Origin: Burkholderiaceae bacterium
GTDB lineage: Bacteria > Pseudomonadota > Gammaproteobacteria > Burkholderiales > Burkholderiaceae_E
Direction of reading: 5' to 3'
Length of the DNA stretch: 64,000 bases
Assembly (NCBI GenBank): GCA_024637155.1
Contig: JAGXFR010000022.1
Coordinates: 85,917-149,916, forward strand
Below are positions 46,810 to 56,191 of the stretch, in pieces (the first letter of the stretch is position 1; each line of letters opens with the position of its first letter). Both the position numbers and the translations under genes were made by a program. The notes beneath the pieces were generated by a model. It was not told where the DNA came from and made no database searches. It was given only the letters and a program-made list of their open reading frames with translations.

Positions 46810-49233
46810 ATGAGTCATCTGGACCGAGCACTCGTCGCTCCCCTTGCGAGCTTGCGCATGACCGACGTCGAGCGGGTCGGCGGCAAGAATGCTTCGCTCG
46901 GGGAAATGATCAGCCAGCTCGCCGCGAGCGGCGTGCGGGTCCCCGGCGGCTTTGCCACCACCGCCCATGCCTTTCGCGAGTTTCTCGCGTTCAACAGCCT
47001 CAGCGAGCGCATTTCCGCCCGACTCGCGACGCTCGACTGCGAAGACGTGCGCGCGCTCACTGCCTGCGGCGCCGAGATCCGCTCGTGGATCCTCTCGGCG
47101 CAGCTCCCGCCCGCGCTGGAGGCAGCGGTGCGCGAATCCTACGCCGCACTGGGCGACGGCGCCGTTGCCGTGGCGGTACGCTCGTCGGCCACGGCGGAGG
47201 ACCTGCCCGAGGCCTCATTCGCCGGGCAGCAGGAAACCTACCTCAACGTGACCGGCGTCGAGGCCGTGCTCGAGCGCATGCGTCATGTGTTCGCCTCACT
47301 GTACAACGACCGGGCCATCTCCTATCGGGTGCACAAGGGCTTTGCTCACGAGCACGTCGCGCTATCCGTTGGCGTGCAGCGCATGGTGCGCAGCGACAAG
47401 GGCTCGGCCGGGGTGATCTTCACGATCGACACGGAGTCGGGATTCGCCGATGTCATCTTCATCACGAGTTCCTGGGGACTGGGCGAGACCGTCGTGCAGG
47501 GCGCAGTCAATCCCGACGAGTTCTACGTCCACAAGCCGATGCTCGCGGCGGGCAAGTTCCCCATCATCCGGCGTCAGCTCGGCTCGAAACTGCTCCGCAT
47601 GGAGTACGCCAACCCGCAAGCGCCGGGTTCCGCCGAGGCGCCCGCCTCCAGCGTCGGGGCAACCGTGTGCACGGCTGAGACCTCGCACGAGGCGCGCAAC
47701 CGCTTCTCGCTCAGCGACGATGAAGTGACCGAACTGGCGCGGTACGCGCTCGAGATCGAGCGCCACTACGGGCGCCCCATGGATATCGAGTGGGGTCGCG
47801 ATGGTCTCGACGGCAAGCTCTACATCCTGCAGGCGCGCCCCGAAACGGTGAAATCGCGCGGCGACGATCTTCGCCAGTTGCGCTTCCGGCTCAAGGGCAC
47901 TGCGCCGCGGCTGTGCACGGGGCGTGCGATCGGGCAGAAAATCGGCGCGGGGCCCGTGCGCATCATCAAGGATGTCAGCCAGATGGACCGGGTGCAGCCC
48001 GGCGACGTGCTGGTGACCGACATGACCGACCCGAATTGGGAGCCGGTGATGAAGCGCGCCGCGGCCATCGTCACCAATCGCGGCGGGCGCACCTGCCACG
48101 CTGCGATCATCGCGCGCGAACTGGGCATCCCGGCGGTGGTGGGGTGCGCGGACGCAACCGAACAACTCCACGAGGGCGCGCTGGTCACGGTGTCGTGCGC
48201 CGAAGGCGATACGGGCTACATCTACGAGGGCCTGGTCGAGACCGAGGTCATCGAAGTGCCCAAGCGCGAACTTCCCCAGCTCGACGTCAAGGTGATGATG
48301 AACCTCGGCAATCCGCAGCTCGCCTTCGAGTTCGCGCAGATTCCCAACGACGGGGTCGGGCTCGCACGGCTTGAATTCATCATCAACAACCACATCGGGG
48401 TGCACCCGAAGGCGATCCTCGACTATCCGAATCTCGACAGCGATCTCAAGAAGGCGGTCGAGAGCATCGCGCGGGGTCATGCGACGCCGCGCGAATTCTT
48501 CGTTCAGCGCCTGTCCGAAGGAATTGCGACCATTGCGGCGTCCTTCTGGCCCAAGCCCGTCATCGTGCGCCTGTCGGACTTCAAGTCCAACGAGTACCGT
48601 AAACTGATCGGCGGCTCGCGCTACGAGCCGGAAGAAGAGAATCCGATGCTCGGTTTTCGTGGCGCCGCGCGCTACCTGGCCGACGCGTTCGCCGAGTGCT
48701 TCGAGATGGAGTGCCGGGCGTTGAAGAAAGTGCGCGGCGAGATGGGACTGACCAACGTCGAATTGATGATTCCCTTCGTGCGCACCGTGCGCGAAGCCGA
48801 GGGGGTCATCGAACTGCTCGCGCGTCACGGTCTGCGCCGCGGGGAGGGTGCAAACCCGGACGGAAGCGGCGCGCTGCGCATCATCATGATGTGCGAGATT
48901 CCTTCGAACGCGCTGCTGGCGAGTGCGTTTCTCGAGCACTTCGACGGCTTTTCGATCGGGTCGAACGACCTCACCCAGCTCACGCTGGGCATCGATCGGG
49001 ACTCCGGTCTGGTCGCCGAGGGCTTCGACGAGCGCGACCCGGCGGTCCTGATGCTGCTCGAGCAGGCGATCCGGGCGTGCCGCGAGGCCGGCAAGTACGT
49101 CGGCATCTGCGGCCAGGGTCCGTCGGACCATCCGGACTTCGCGCGCTGGCTGATGAATCACGGGATCAATTCGATCTCCCTGAACCCGGACACCGTGGTC
49201 GACACCTGGCTGGAACTCGGCGCGAGCGGCTAG
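46810..49233 (+). CDS. ppsA: Phosphoenolpyruvate synthase
   Basis: An 807-residue enzyme that makes PEP from pyruvate and ATP, yielding AMP and phosphate; a key gluconeogenic step. The N-terminal ATP-grasp domain ([24 protein letters not shown]) is followed by the swivelling phosphohistidine domain with His430 in [20 protein letters not shown], whose Thr428 is the expected PpsR target, and a C-terminal TIM barrel with catalytic Cys767 in GICGQGPSD. It is divergent from ppsR and has a structured leader. Confidence 0.96.
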   Translation: MSHLDRALVAPLASLRMTDVERVGGKNASLGEMISQLAASGVRVPGGFATTAHAFREFLAFNSLSERISARLATLDCEDVRALTACGAEIRSWILSAQLPPALEAAVRESYAALGDGAVAVAVRSSATAEDLPEASFAGQQETYLNVTGVEAVLERMRHVFASLYNDRAISYRVHKGFAHEHVALSVGVQRMVRSDKGSAGVIFTIDTESGFADVIFITSSWGLGETVVQGAVNPDEFYVHKPMLAAGKFPIIRRQLGSKLLRMEYANPQAPGSAEAPASSVGATVCTAETSHEARNRFSLSDDEVTELARYALEIERHYGRPMDIEWGRDGLDGKLYILQARPETVKSRGDDLRQLRFRLKGTAPRLCTGRAIGQKIGAGPVRIIKDVSQMDRVQPGDVLVTDMTDPNWEPVMKRAAAIVTNRGGRTCHAAIIARELGIPAVVGCADATEQLHEGALVTVSCAEGDTGYIYEGLVETEVIEVPKRELPQLDVKVMMNLGNPQLAFEFAQIPNDGVGLARLEFIINNHIGVHPKAILDYPNLDSDLKKAVESIARGHATPREFFVQRLSEGIATIAASFWPKPVIVRLSDFKSNEYRKLIGGSRYEPEEENPMLGFRGAARYLADAFAECFEMECRALKKVRGEMGLTNVELMIPFVRTVREAEGVIELLARHGLRRGEGANPDGSGALRIIMMCEIPSNALLASAFLEHFDGFSIGSNDLTQLTLGIDRDSGLVAEGFDERDPAVLMLLEQAIRACREAGKYVGICGQGPSDHPDFARWLMNHGINSISLNPDTVVDTWLELGASG

Positions 49234-49252
49234 GAGCGCGCTGCGCGAAAAA

Positions 49253-49278
49253 CAAAGGGCGCCCGCGGGCGCCCTTTG
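49253..49278. terminator. Bidirectional terminator between ppsA and livK-type gene
   Basis: CAAAGGGCGCCC-GC-GGGCGCCCTTTG: 12-bp perfect arms around two bases, with A-rich and T-rich flanks giving a short T-run on both strands. It sits between convergent genes and probably serves both. Confidence 0.85.
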
Positions 49279-49327
49279 CACTGGATGCGGCGACCGGATC
49301 AGCTCCGGCCGGCGGATCAGCCAGGAA

Positions 49328-50467
49328 TCACTTGACGACCATCATCTCGTCGCGCTTGCCATTCCTGTAGGTGAAGAGCGTCAGCGAACCGTCCTTGATG
49401 TCGCCGTTCTTGTCGAACGCGACCTTCCCGGTCACGCCTTCATAGTTGATCTTGGCGAGTTCGGGCAGGTACTTGGCCGGTTCGACCGAATTGGCCTTCT
49501 GCATCGCCGCGACCATCGTCATCACCGCGTCGTAGGTGTACGGCGCGTAGAGCTGGACGTCGATGCCCCAGCGGGCCTTGAAGCGCTTCTTGAAATCCTC
49601 CATGTTGGCGGCCTTGTCTTTCGTCACACCGCCCGCTTCGGCGCAGATCACCATGCCTTCGCCGATCGCGTCGCCCGCCAGTTCGGCGAGCTTGGGGGTG
49701 CAGATGCCATCGCCACCCATGAACTTGGCGTTCAGGCCGAGCTGTTTCATCTGGCGCAGCATCGGGCCGGCAACCGCGTCCATGCCGCCGAAGAAGATCA
49801 GGTCGGGCTTCTCACCCTTCAGCTTGGTCAGAATGGCGTTGAAGTCCGTCGCCTTGTCGTTGGTGAACTCGCGCCCGACGATCTTGCCGCCCGATGCCTT
49901 GACCGACTTCTCGAATTCGTCCGCGACGCCCTGGCCGTAGGCCGTGCGGTCGTCGATGATCGCGATCTTCGTGGCTTTCCAGTCTTTCACCGCGTAGCGT
50001 CCGAGCGTGCCGCCGAGCTGCCCGTCGTTGGCCACGACGCGAAACGCCGTCTTGTAGCCTTGCAGCGTGTACTTCGGGTTGGTCGCCGAGGGCGAAATCT
50101 GCGGGATTCCGGCGTCATGGTAGAGACGGGAGGCCGGAATCGTGGTGCCCGAATTCAGGTGCCCGATCACGCCCTTGACCTTGGCGTCGACCAGTTTCTG
50201 CGCGGCCGCCGTTCCCTGCTTCGGATCCGCTGCGTCGTCTTCCGGAAGCAGTTCGAAGGTGACGTCCTTGCCGCCGATCTTCATCTTCTTGGCGTTCAGG
50301 TCCTCGATCGCGAGCTTGGCGCCCATCTCGTTGTCCTTGCCCAGATGGCCGATGGCGCCGGTAAGCGGGGCCACGTGACCGATCTTGACGACGGTCTGCG
50401 CCAGGCTGGGGCCCGAGGCCACCACAAACGCGGCACCCACGGCAAGGCTGATCAGCTTGTACTTCAT
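49328..50467 (-). CDS. Branched-chain amino acid type ABC substrate-binding protein (LivK family)
   Basis: A 379-residue periplasmic binding protein. A cleavable signal peptide (MKYKLISLAVGAAFVVASGPSLA/Q) is followed by the Leu/Ile/Val-binding fold: VVKIGHVAPLTGAIGHLGKD, HLNSGTTIPASRLYHDAGIP, and SATNPKYT. No liv permease or ATPase genes are nearby, so this orphan must work with a transporter encoded elsewhere. AAGGAG lies about eight bases before the ATG. The ligand could be a branched-chain or other amino acid. Confidence 0.88.
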   Translation of the reverse strand: MKYKLISLAVGAAFVVASGPSLAQTVVKIGHVAPLTGAIGHLGKDNEMGAKLAIEDLNAKKMKIGGKDVTFELLPEDDAADPKQGTAAAQKLVDAKVKGVIGHLNSGTTIPASRLYHDAGIPQISPSATNPKYTLQGYKTAFRVVANDGQLGGTLGRYAVKDWKATKIAIIDDRTAYGQGVADEFEKSVKASGGKIVGREFTNDKATDFNAILTKLKGEKPDLIFFGGMDAVAGPMLRQMKQLGLNAKFMGGDGICTPKLAELAGDAIGEGMVICAEAGGVTKDKAANMEDFKKRFKARWGIDVQLYAPYTYDAVMTMVAAMQKANSVEPAKYLPELAKINYEGVTGKVAFDKNGDIKDGSLTLFTYRNGKRDEMMVVK

Positions 50468-50574
50468 GTATCTATCTCCTTGGATATGTCGGGTTGCGGG
50501 GCACACGGACCCCTTCGCCAGGAAAAATTGACCTAAGCGGATTGATCCTATTCCCAATTCCCCTGTTTCGCAAT

Positions 50575-50653
50575 GGCGCCCTCCAACATGGCGCCCTCCA
50601 ACATGGCGCCCTCCCATGGCGCCCTCCCTGGCGCCCTCCCTGGCGCCCTCCCT
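50575..50653. repeat. Short tandem repeat array (GGCGCCCTCC core)
   Basis: Six consecutive units share the core GGCGCCCTCC. Unit starts are 50575, 50590, 50605, 50618, 50630 and 50642, with lengths 15, 15, 13, 12, 12 and 12 bp; the first two end AACAT and the last three end CT. It lies in the 251-bp gap between divergent livK-type and nfeD genes, within about 65 bp of the nfeD start. The array has no ORF of its own. Confidence 0.9.
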
Positions 50654-50718
50654 GGATGACAGGGGCGAGGGCTTGTTCCTGCGCGATGGGTGCTAGGATT
50701 CGTCTCGGGAGGCACGGT

Positions 50719-51156
50719 ATGGAAGCCCATTACTGGTGGTGGCTGCTCGCGCTCGCGCTCGGGATCGCGGAGATTCTGACCGGCACCATCTTTCTGCTGG
50801 TACTCGGGCTGGCCTTCGTGCTGGGTGGAACCTCCGCGTGGGCCGGATTCAGCGGCACGGTCCAGTTGCTCGTGACCGCAACCTGCGCGTTCGTCGGCTG
50901 GGGTCTGCTGCTGCGTCACCGCACGCGCGCCCGGGCGGCGAGCAACGAGGACGCCGACGGCCTGATGCGGCTGGACGTGGGCCAGACGCTGCGTATCGAC
51001 GACTGGCAGGAGACGAACCGTGCGATGGTGCGCTACCGGGGCGCGCAGTGGCGTGTGGAACTCGCTCCCGAGGCCGCCGGCATGGCCGGTGCCCCGGGGA
51101 AATACCGGATCACGCGAATCGAGAACAATCGGCTCATCGTCTTGCCGGAGCGCTGA
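50719..51156 (+). CDS. NfeD family protein
   Basis: A 145-residue short NfeD protein. Two or three N-terminal hydrophobic helices (WWWLLALALGIAEILTGTIFLLVLGLA region, about 6-65) are followed by a C-terminal OB-fold domain (about 85-145) ending RITRIENNRLIVLPE. Short NfeD proteins work with an SPFH/stomatin partner, and one is encoded 37 bp downstream. Together they probably organise membrane microdomains or help a membrane protease; the precise role is not established. Confidence 0.87.
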   Translation: MEAHYWWWLLALALGIAEILTGTIFLLVLGLAFVLGGTSAWAGFSGTVQLLVTATCAFVGWGLLLRHRTRARAASNEDADGLMRLDVGQTLRIDDWQETNRAMVRYRGAQWRVELAPEAAGMAGAPGKYRITRIENNRLIVLPER

Positions 51157-51193
51157 GCACGGCCGACGACGTCCGCAGAACGAGGGGTGCGAT

Positions 51194-52138
51194 ATGCCAT
51201 CGGGTGGATTGACCGTTTCACTGATCGTGCTGGTGCTGGCGATCGTCTTCGTCATGCAGGCGATGAAGGTCGTGCCGCAGCAGACGGCGCTCGTCATCGA
51301 GCGGCTCGGCAAGTACCATCGGACGCTCTCTCCGGGACTGAGCCTGCTCATTCCCTTTGTCGATCGCGTTGCCTACCGGCACTCGCTCAAGGAAATTCCC
51401 TGGGATGTGCCGAGCCAGGTGTGCATCACGCGCGACAACACGCAGCTCACTGTCGACGGGGTGCTCTACTTCCAGGTGACCGACCCGTCACTCGCCTCCT
51501 ACGGGTCGAGCAACTACGTGGTCGCCATCACCCAGCTCGCGCAGACCACGCTGCGCTCGGTGATCGGCAAGCTGGAACTCGACCGGACCTTCGAGGAGCG
51601 CGACGTAATCAACTCGAGCGTCGTCGACGTGCTCGATGAGGCGGCGCTGACCTGGGGTGTGAAAGTGCTGCGCTACGAGATCAAGGACCTGACCCCGCCC
51701 AACGAGATCCTGCGCTCGATGCAGGCGCAGATCACCGCCGAACGCGAGAAGCGGGCGCGCATTGCGGAGTCGGAAGGGCGCAAGCAGGAACAGATCAATC
51801 TGGCAACCGGCGATCGCGAGGCGTTCATCGCCCGCTCGGAGGGCGAGCGGCAGGCCGAGGTCAATCGTGCGATGGGCGAGGCGACCGCCATCCAAGCGGT
51901 GGCCGACGCGACGGCGCGCGCGATCGAGCGCATCGGCACGGCGGTCCAGCATCCCGGCGGGATCGAGGCGCTCAACCTGAAGGTCGCGGAGAAGTACATC
52001 ACGGCGTTCGGCAACATGGCGAAGGAGAACAACACGATGATTGTTCCCGCCAATCTCGCCGATGCGGCGTCGCTGGTCGCCACCGCGATGTCCGTGGTGC
52101 GCGCCGCAGGTCCGCAGTCCGGGTCAAAGGCAGGCTAG
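51194..52138 (+). CDS. SPFH/Band 7 domain protein (QmcA/stomatin-like)
   Basis: A 314-residue slipin/stomatin-type protein. An N-terminal hydrophobic anchor (LIVLVLAIVFVMQAM) is followed by the SPFH domain starting KVVPQQTALVIERLGKYH and a charged helical region (AEREKRARIAESEGRKQEQI). In the family these proteins oligomerise on the inner membrane and associate with FtsH or NfeD. It directly follows the NfeD gene, a common pair, and matches E. coli QmcA in layout. Confidence 0.9.
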   Translation: MPSGGLTVSLIVLVLAIVFVMQAMKVVPQQTALVIERLGKYHRTLSPGLSLLIPFVDRVAYRHSLKEIPWDVPSQVCITRDNTQLTVDGVLYFQVTDPSLASYGSSNYVVAITQLAQTTLRSVIGKLELDRTFEERDVINSSVVDVLDEAALTWGVKVLRYEIKDLTPPNEILRSMQAQITAEREKRARIAESEGRKQEQINLATGDREAFIARSEGERQAEVNRAMGEATAIQAVADATARAIERIGTAVQHPGGIEALNLKVAEKYITAFGNMAKENNTMIVPANLADAASLVATAMSVVRAAGPQSGSKAG

Positions 52139-52163
52139 GGTCTCCGGCCCCTGGTACCGCTGC

Positions 52164-54071
52164 GTGTCGTCACCATCGATCATTGCGGGAATCCGGCAGT
52201 TTCTCGTTGAATTCGTGCCCTTCTCGCAGATGGATGGCGAGGACGTCGAATTCATCGCGCGACGCGTCCAGGTCGCCTACTTCGCCCACGGCGAGGAACT
52301 GGTCGGGCCCGCGGATGGTCCCCCGGAGCACTGCTACATCGTCAAGCAGGGCGTCGTGCGCTGCGAGGGCTCGGTGCGCCTGCCCGCTGGCAACAAGGCG
52401 CCGGATCCGGAAACGCATCTGGGACCGGGCGACCTGTTTCCGGTTGGCGCGCTGACGGCCCGGCGACGGGTGCAGCGCGTCTACAGCGCCGCGGGGGACG
52501 TGTTCTGCTGGGTGCTGCCCCGGGAGGACTTCGACGAGCTCACGCAACGGTGCCCGATCTTTCTGGATTTCTGCCACCGACGCTTCGGCGTGCTGCTCGA
52601 CCTGTCGCGCCGCGCGGTGCAGGCCAGCTACGCGCTGGAGGCGGCACAGGCGCGTGTGATTCACGCGCCACTCTCGAGCGTCATGCACGCGCCGGCCGTC
52701 ACCGCCGGGCTCGAAGAACCGCTGCGGCAGGTATTCGAGCGCATGGAGCGCACCCGCGTCGGCTCGGTCGTGGTCACGGATTCCGAGACCGACGGACCGG
52801 AGCGGCCCGTGGGCATCTTCACCAAGGAGGACCTGCTCGGGCGTGTCGTGCTCCCCGGGCTTTCCCTCGACACGGCGATCCGGGAGGTGATGAGCGCGCC
52901 GGTCGAAACGCTGGCGGGCAAGGACACGGTCGCCGACGCGATGTTGCTGATGGCGTCGCGCACCATCCGGCACATCCCGATACTCGAGGGACGCGCGCTG
53001 GTGGGTCTGGTCTCGGAGCGCAATCTCTTCGAACTCCAGCGCCGTTCGCTGCGCCAGATGAGCGACGCGATTCGCGGCGCGAGCACCGTCGACGAGTTGG
53101 CCGCGGTCGCCGCCGATGTGCGGGAATGGTCCAAGAACCTGGTCGCGCAGGGAGTCAGCGCGTCGTTCATCACACGCCTGATCAGCGGGCTCAACGACAA
53201 GCTCACTGCGCGGCTGATCGACCTGGAGGCGGGCGCCGCGGGGGTGATGGTGGCGCGCATCTGCTGGCTCGCTCTGGGCAGCGAGGGACGCGAGGAACAG
53301 ACCATCTCCACGGATCAGGACAACGGGATCGTGATTGCCGACGGCGCAGAGGTGGACCCGGAGGTGCTTCTTCGTTTCGCCGATTCGGTGAATCGCGCGC
53401 TCGACGCCTGTGGCTTCCCGCTGTGCAAGGGCAACATCATGGCGCGCAACCCACTCTGGTCGCTCCCCCTGGCCACCTGGAAGGAACGCTTCAACGAATG
53501 GATCGACGCGGGCGATCCGCAGAGCGTGTTGCACGCGAACATCTTCTTCGACTTCCGGGCGCTGGCCGGGAACCGCTTGCTCGCCGGCTCCCTGCGTACC
53601 CACGTCACCGCACGGGCGGCGGCGAATCCGCGCTTTCTCAAGCAGATGAGCGACAACGCGCAGCAGAATGGCCCCCCGCATTCGTGGGTGGCCGGGGTGC
53701 TGGAGAGCCTGATCGCTTCGGACGTCGCCGAGGTCGATCTCAAGATGACCGGGACGGTGCCCTTCGTCGACGGTGCGCGCGTGCTCGCGCTGGCGCACGG
53801 CGTGCGCGCCACGGGCACTGCCGAGCGCCTGCGCGCGCTGGTTGAGCTGGGCAAGGCGCGTGCGGAAGAGGTCGAGAACTGGATCGCCGCCTTCCAGTTT
53901 CTGCTGGGTCTGCGCCTGCGGGTCCAGCATCGCGGATCGAGCGCCGAGCGCGAGAACCCGAACCTGCTCGACACGCGCACGCTCTCACGCATCGATCGCC
54001 GCGTCCTGAAGGAGTCGTATCGCGAGGCGCGCATGCTCCAGCAGCGGCTCGCAGTCGACTATCCCGGCTGA
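52164..54071 (+). CDS. cNMP-binding/CBS/DUF294 nucleotidyltransferase-like signal protein
   Basis: A 635-residue cytoplasmic protein. The order is an N-terminal cyclic-nucleotide-binding-like domain (about 15-150), a pair of CBS domains (about 165-290), then DUF294, a GlnD-like nucleotidyltransferase domain with WLALGSEGREEQTISTDQDN carrying the catalytic acids, and a DUF294 C-terminal helical domain. Relatives accompany acetate permeases and sense adenylate charge, but the reaction is unproven. The GTG at 52164 is the best start, though no clear Shine-Dalgarno is seen. It is followed 24 bp later by a DnaQ-like exonuclease, its usual partner. Confidence 0.85.
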   Translation: MSSPSIIAGIRQFLVEFVPFSQMDGEDVEFIARRVQVAYFAHGEELVGPADGPPEHCYIVKQGVVRCEGSVRLPAGNKAPDPETHLGPGDLFPVGALTARRRVQRVYSAAGDVFCWVLPREDFDELTQRCPIFLDFCHRRFGVLLDLSRRAVQASYALEAAQARVIHAPLSSVMHAPAVTAGLEEPLRQVFERMERTRVGSVVVTDSETDGPERPVGIFTKEDLLGRVVLPGLSLDTAIREVMSAPVETLAGKDTVADAMLLMASRTIRHIPILEGRALVGLVSERNLFELQRRSLRQMSDAIRGASTVDELAAVAADVREWSKNLVAQGVSASFITRLISGLNDKLTARLIDLEAGAAGVMVARICWLALGSEGREEQTISTDQDNGIVIADGAEVDPEVLLRFADSVNRALDACGFPLCKGNIMARNPLWSLPLATWKERFNEWIDAGDPQSVLHANIFFDFRALAGNRLLAGSLRTHVTARAAANPRFLKQMSDNAQQNGPPHSWVAGVLESLIASDVAEVDLKMTGTVPFVDGARVLALAHGVRATGTAERLRALVELGKARAEEVENWIAAFQFLLGLRLRVQHRGSSAERENPNLLDTRTLSRIDRRVLKESYREARMLQQRLAVDYPG

Positions 54072-54095
54072 GTGACGGCGGGAAGGAGAGCAGAC

Positions 54096-54758
54096 ATGGG
54101 AGCGCTCGAGGAGTCGTGGCACCAACGCTTCGGCGCACGCATTCGCTGGGCGCTGGGCCGGCGCGCCCCGGCCGGAGCGCTTTCCCAGCGCTGGGTGGTC
54201 GTCGACCTGGAGACGAGCGGGCTGGACGCGCGTCGCGACGAGGTGCTCGCCATCGGTGCGGTGGCCGTGGTCGGTACCCGGATCGCGATCGCCGACAGCT
54301 TCGAAATGGGGGTGCGGGTGTCCCGGGCGAGCAGCGTCGAGAACATTCTCGTTCACGAAATCGGTGCCGAGGCGCAGCTGCGCGGCACCGAACCCGCCGA
54401 GGCGCTCACCCGTTTTCGCGACTATGTGGGGTCGTCTCCGCTGGTGGCTTTCCACGCCGAGTTCGACCGGGCCTTTCTCGCCAGGGCAACCCGCAAGCAC
54501 CGCTGTGCGCCGTTGCGCGTCCCGTGGCTCGACGTCGCGGAACTGGCTCCCGCGCTGAACACCGACTTCCGCGGCGATTCGCTCGACGACTGGCTCGCGC
54601 ATTTTGCGATCCCCAACGGGCGGCGCCACCACGCCGCCAGCGACGCGTTGGCGACGGCGATGCTGTTCGTGCGCCTGCTCGCGCAGCTGCCGCCGGAATC
54701 GGCCGACGCCGGCGAAGCCTATCGGCTCGCCACCCATCGCCGGCATCTGGGCCGCTGA
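54096..54758 (+). CDS. DnaQ-like 3'-5' exonuclease
   Basis: A 220-residue DEDD-family exonuclease. Exo I VVVDLETSGLD, Exo II around VAFHAEFDRAFLARA and Exo III HHAASDALATAML carry the acidic residues, and His precedes the last Asp as in the DEDDh class. I chose ATG at 54096 because AAGGAGAG lies just upstream; a GTG at 54072 directly abuts the DUF294 stop. It is not the replicative epsilon subunit by context. Pairing with DUF294 proteins suggests a nucleotide-signalling or RNA-turnover role, as inference. Confidence 0.85.
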   Translation: MGALEESWHQRFGARIRWALGRRAPAGALSQRWVVVDLETSGLDARRDEVLAIGAVAVVGTRIAIADSFEMGVRVSRASSVENILVHEIGAEAQLRGTEPAEALTRFRDYVGSSPLVAFHAEFDRAFLARATRKHRCAPLRVPWLDVAELAPALNTDFRGDSLDDWLAHFAIPNGRRHHAASDALATAMLFVRLLAQLPPESADAGEAYRLATHRRHLGR

Positions 54759-54760
54759 GC

Positions 54761-54796
54761 GCCGCGGGCCGGGCGCGGCCGCGCCCGGCCCGCGGC
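54761..54796. terminator. 36-bp perfect palindrome, all G/C, between convergent genes
   Basis: The 18-base arms (54761-54778 and 54779-54796) are exact reverse complements and contain no A or T. It lies 2 bp after the exonuclease stop and 5 bp before the smpB stop. No T-run follows, so it may block polymerases from both sides or stabilise mRNA ends rather than be a canonical terminator. Confidence 0.7.
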
Positions 54797-54801
54797 GGTG
54801 A

Positions 54802-55254
54802 TCAGGACTTGCGGTATTCCTTGAGCACGCGGGAGCGCTCCCGATCCCAGTCGCGGTCTTCCTCGGCGGCACGCTTGTCGTACTGCTTCTTGCCCCGCGC
54901 CAGGCCGATTTCGAGCTTGATGCGGCCACCCTTGAAATGCAGGTTCAGCGGCACCAGGGTGAAACCGGCGCGCTCGACCTTGCCGATGAGCTTGTCTATT
55001 TCGCTCGCGTGCAACAGGAGCTTGCGGGTGCGAACCGGGTCCGCCTTGACGTGGGCGGATGCCTCGAGCAGTGGCGAGATATGCGCCCCAATGAGAAAGA
55101 GCTCGCCGCTGCGCACGATCACATAGCCCTCTTTGAGCTGCGCGCGCCCAGCACGAATCGCCTTCACCTCCCAGCCTTCGAGGACCAATCCGGCCTCGAA
55201 GCGCTCTTCGATGAAGTAGTCGTGTGTGGCTTTTTTGTTTTGGACGATGGTCAT
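54802..55254 (-). CDS. smpB: SsrA-binding protein SmpB
   Basis: A 150-residue SmpB, the tmRNA partner for trans-translation. [40 protein letters not shown] and the basic C-terminal tail ([20 protein letters not shown]) are diagnostic. The ATG at 55254 lies about 10 nt from a likely transcription start and lacks a Shine-Dalgarno. It is divergent from ratA, the standard arrangement. Confidence 0.96.
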   Translation of the reverse strand: MTIVQNKKATHDYFIEERFEAGLVLEGWEVKAIRAGRAQLKEGYVIVRSGELFLIGAHISPLLEASAHVKADPVRTRKLLLHASEIDKLIGKVERAGFTLVPLNLHFKGGRIKLEIGLARGKKQYDKRAAEEDRDWDRERSRVLKEYRKS

Positions 55255-55298
55255 GGCTACAATCGGGCCGATTCTAACAGCGCCGCTCCGCGTGCCCA
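55235..55298. promoter_or_regulatory. Overlapping divergent promoters for smpB and ratA
   Basis: For ratA: TTGTTT at 55235-55240 and TACAAT at 55258-55263, spaced 17 bp, inside the smpB 5' coding end. For smpB on the minus strand: TGGGCA at 55298-55293 and TAGAAT at 55276-55271, spaced 16 bp. The two promoters interleave across the 37-bp gap, so they should compete. Confidence 0.5.
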
Positions 55299-55786
55299 CC
55301 GTCAAGAAAACACTCCTCCTTCACTTCGACGCGCGCCAGATGTTCGATCTGGTCGACCGGGTCGAGGATTATCCGCAATTCCTGCCGTGGTGCGGGGGTG
55401 TGCAGGTGGAGCGCGGACCGGGTCAGGAACTGACCGCCACGCTGCTGATCGACTATCACGGCATCCGCAAGTCCTTCACGACCACCAATCGCCACCGTCC
55501 GCCGGCCGATGGGCGATCCGCGCAGGGTGAAGTGCTCCCGACCCGGGACGCGCGTGAGGCGGCAGCAGGGCGCATCGATCTGACGCTGCGCGAAGGACCC
55601 TTTTCACGACTCGAGGGGCACTGGCGCTTCGTTCCGCTGGCGCAGGGCGCGTGCCGCGTGGAATTCGAACTGGAGTACGAATTTGCCAGTGCGGTGCTGG
55701 GCAAGGCGCTCGCGCCGGTGTTTGGAAAGATCAGCGCCAACTTCGTCGACGCTTTCGTGCAGCGGGCCCAGGAAATCCATGGCTGA
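55292..55786 (+). CDS. ratA: RatA/COQ10 family START-domain protein
   Basis: A 164-residue polyketide-cyclase/START protein. [36 protein letters not shown] and the C-terminal helix [19 protein letters not shown] are typical. Homologues are annotated as the RatA toxin, which blocks 70S assembly in E. coli, and as COQ10 ubiquinone-binding proteins; the latter role is more general. An insert of about 20 residues ([20 protein letters not shown]) interrupts the mid region. The GTG at 55292 is the only sensible start. It overlaps rnfH by 8 bp. Confidence 0.87.
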   Translation: MPTVKKTLLLHFDARQMFDLVDRVEDYPQFLPWCGGVQVERGPGQELTATLLIDYHGIRKSFTTTNRHRPPADGRSAQGEVLPTRDAREAAAGRIDLTLREGPFSRLEGHWRFVPLAQGACRVEFELEYEFASAVLGKALAPVFGKISANFVDAFVQRAQEIHG

Positions 55787-56174
55787 AGAGCGCATCGGCG
55801 TTCGCGTCTGCTGGGTGGGTGGGGCTGGGGTGCGCAGCGGGGACATCGGGCGAGCGGCCGATGCCGCGCACCGGCAGCCGGCTCGCGTCGGACACCTGCA
55901 GCGAGAGGAGACGCTCCGCTGGCTCGTGCTCGATGTGCCGGCCCACAGCACGGTCGGCGCGCTGCTCGCGCGCCCGGAACTGGCCCCGGTGGCGAATCGC
56001 GTGCACGCGGGGGAACTCGCGATCGCGATCTACGGGTGTGCGGCGAAGCCCTCGAGCCTGCTGCACGACGGGGACCGGGTGGAACTGCTCGCTCAACTGC
56101 TGCTCGACCCGAAAGCGGCGCGGGCGGCGCGGGCGCGCCGCCGCTCGGATCCGGACGCAGAACCGGACGCCTGA
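55779..56174 (+). CDS. rnfH: RnfH family protein (ubiquitin-like fold)
   Basis: A 131-residue RnfH/UPF0125 protein with a beta-grasp fold. LRWLVLDVPAHSTVGALL and the terminal IYGCAAKPSSLLHDGDRVELL segment are the family core. The N-terminal region has a Gly/Ala-rich insert. The function is unclear despite the name, which comes from linkage to rnf genes. The smpB-ratA-rnfH grouping is widely conserved. Confidence 0.85.
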   Translation: MAEERIGVRVCWVGGAGVRSGDIGRAADAAHRQPARVGHLQREETLRWLVLDVPAHSTVGALLARPELAPVANRVHAGELAIAIYGCAAKPSSLLHDGDRVELLAQLLLDPKAARAARARRRSDPDAEPDA

Positions 56175-56191
56175 GCCGCACGCCGGGCGCT

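Noticed and set aside
50575..50653. Tandem repeat as a CRISPR array
   Set aside because: Units are directly adjacent, with no unique spacers, and are too short; no cas genes are present.
55292..55786. ratA plus rnfH as a toxin-antitoxin pair
   Set aside because: The genes are conserved core genes beside smpB. The RatA toxin activity is an overexpression phenotype in E. coli, and the family fold is that of COQ10.
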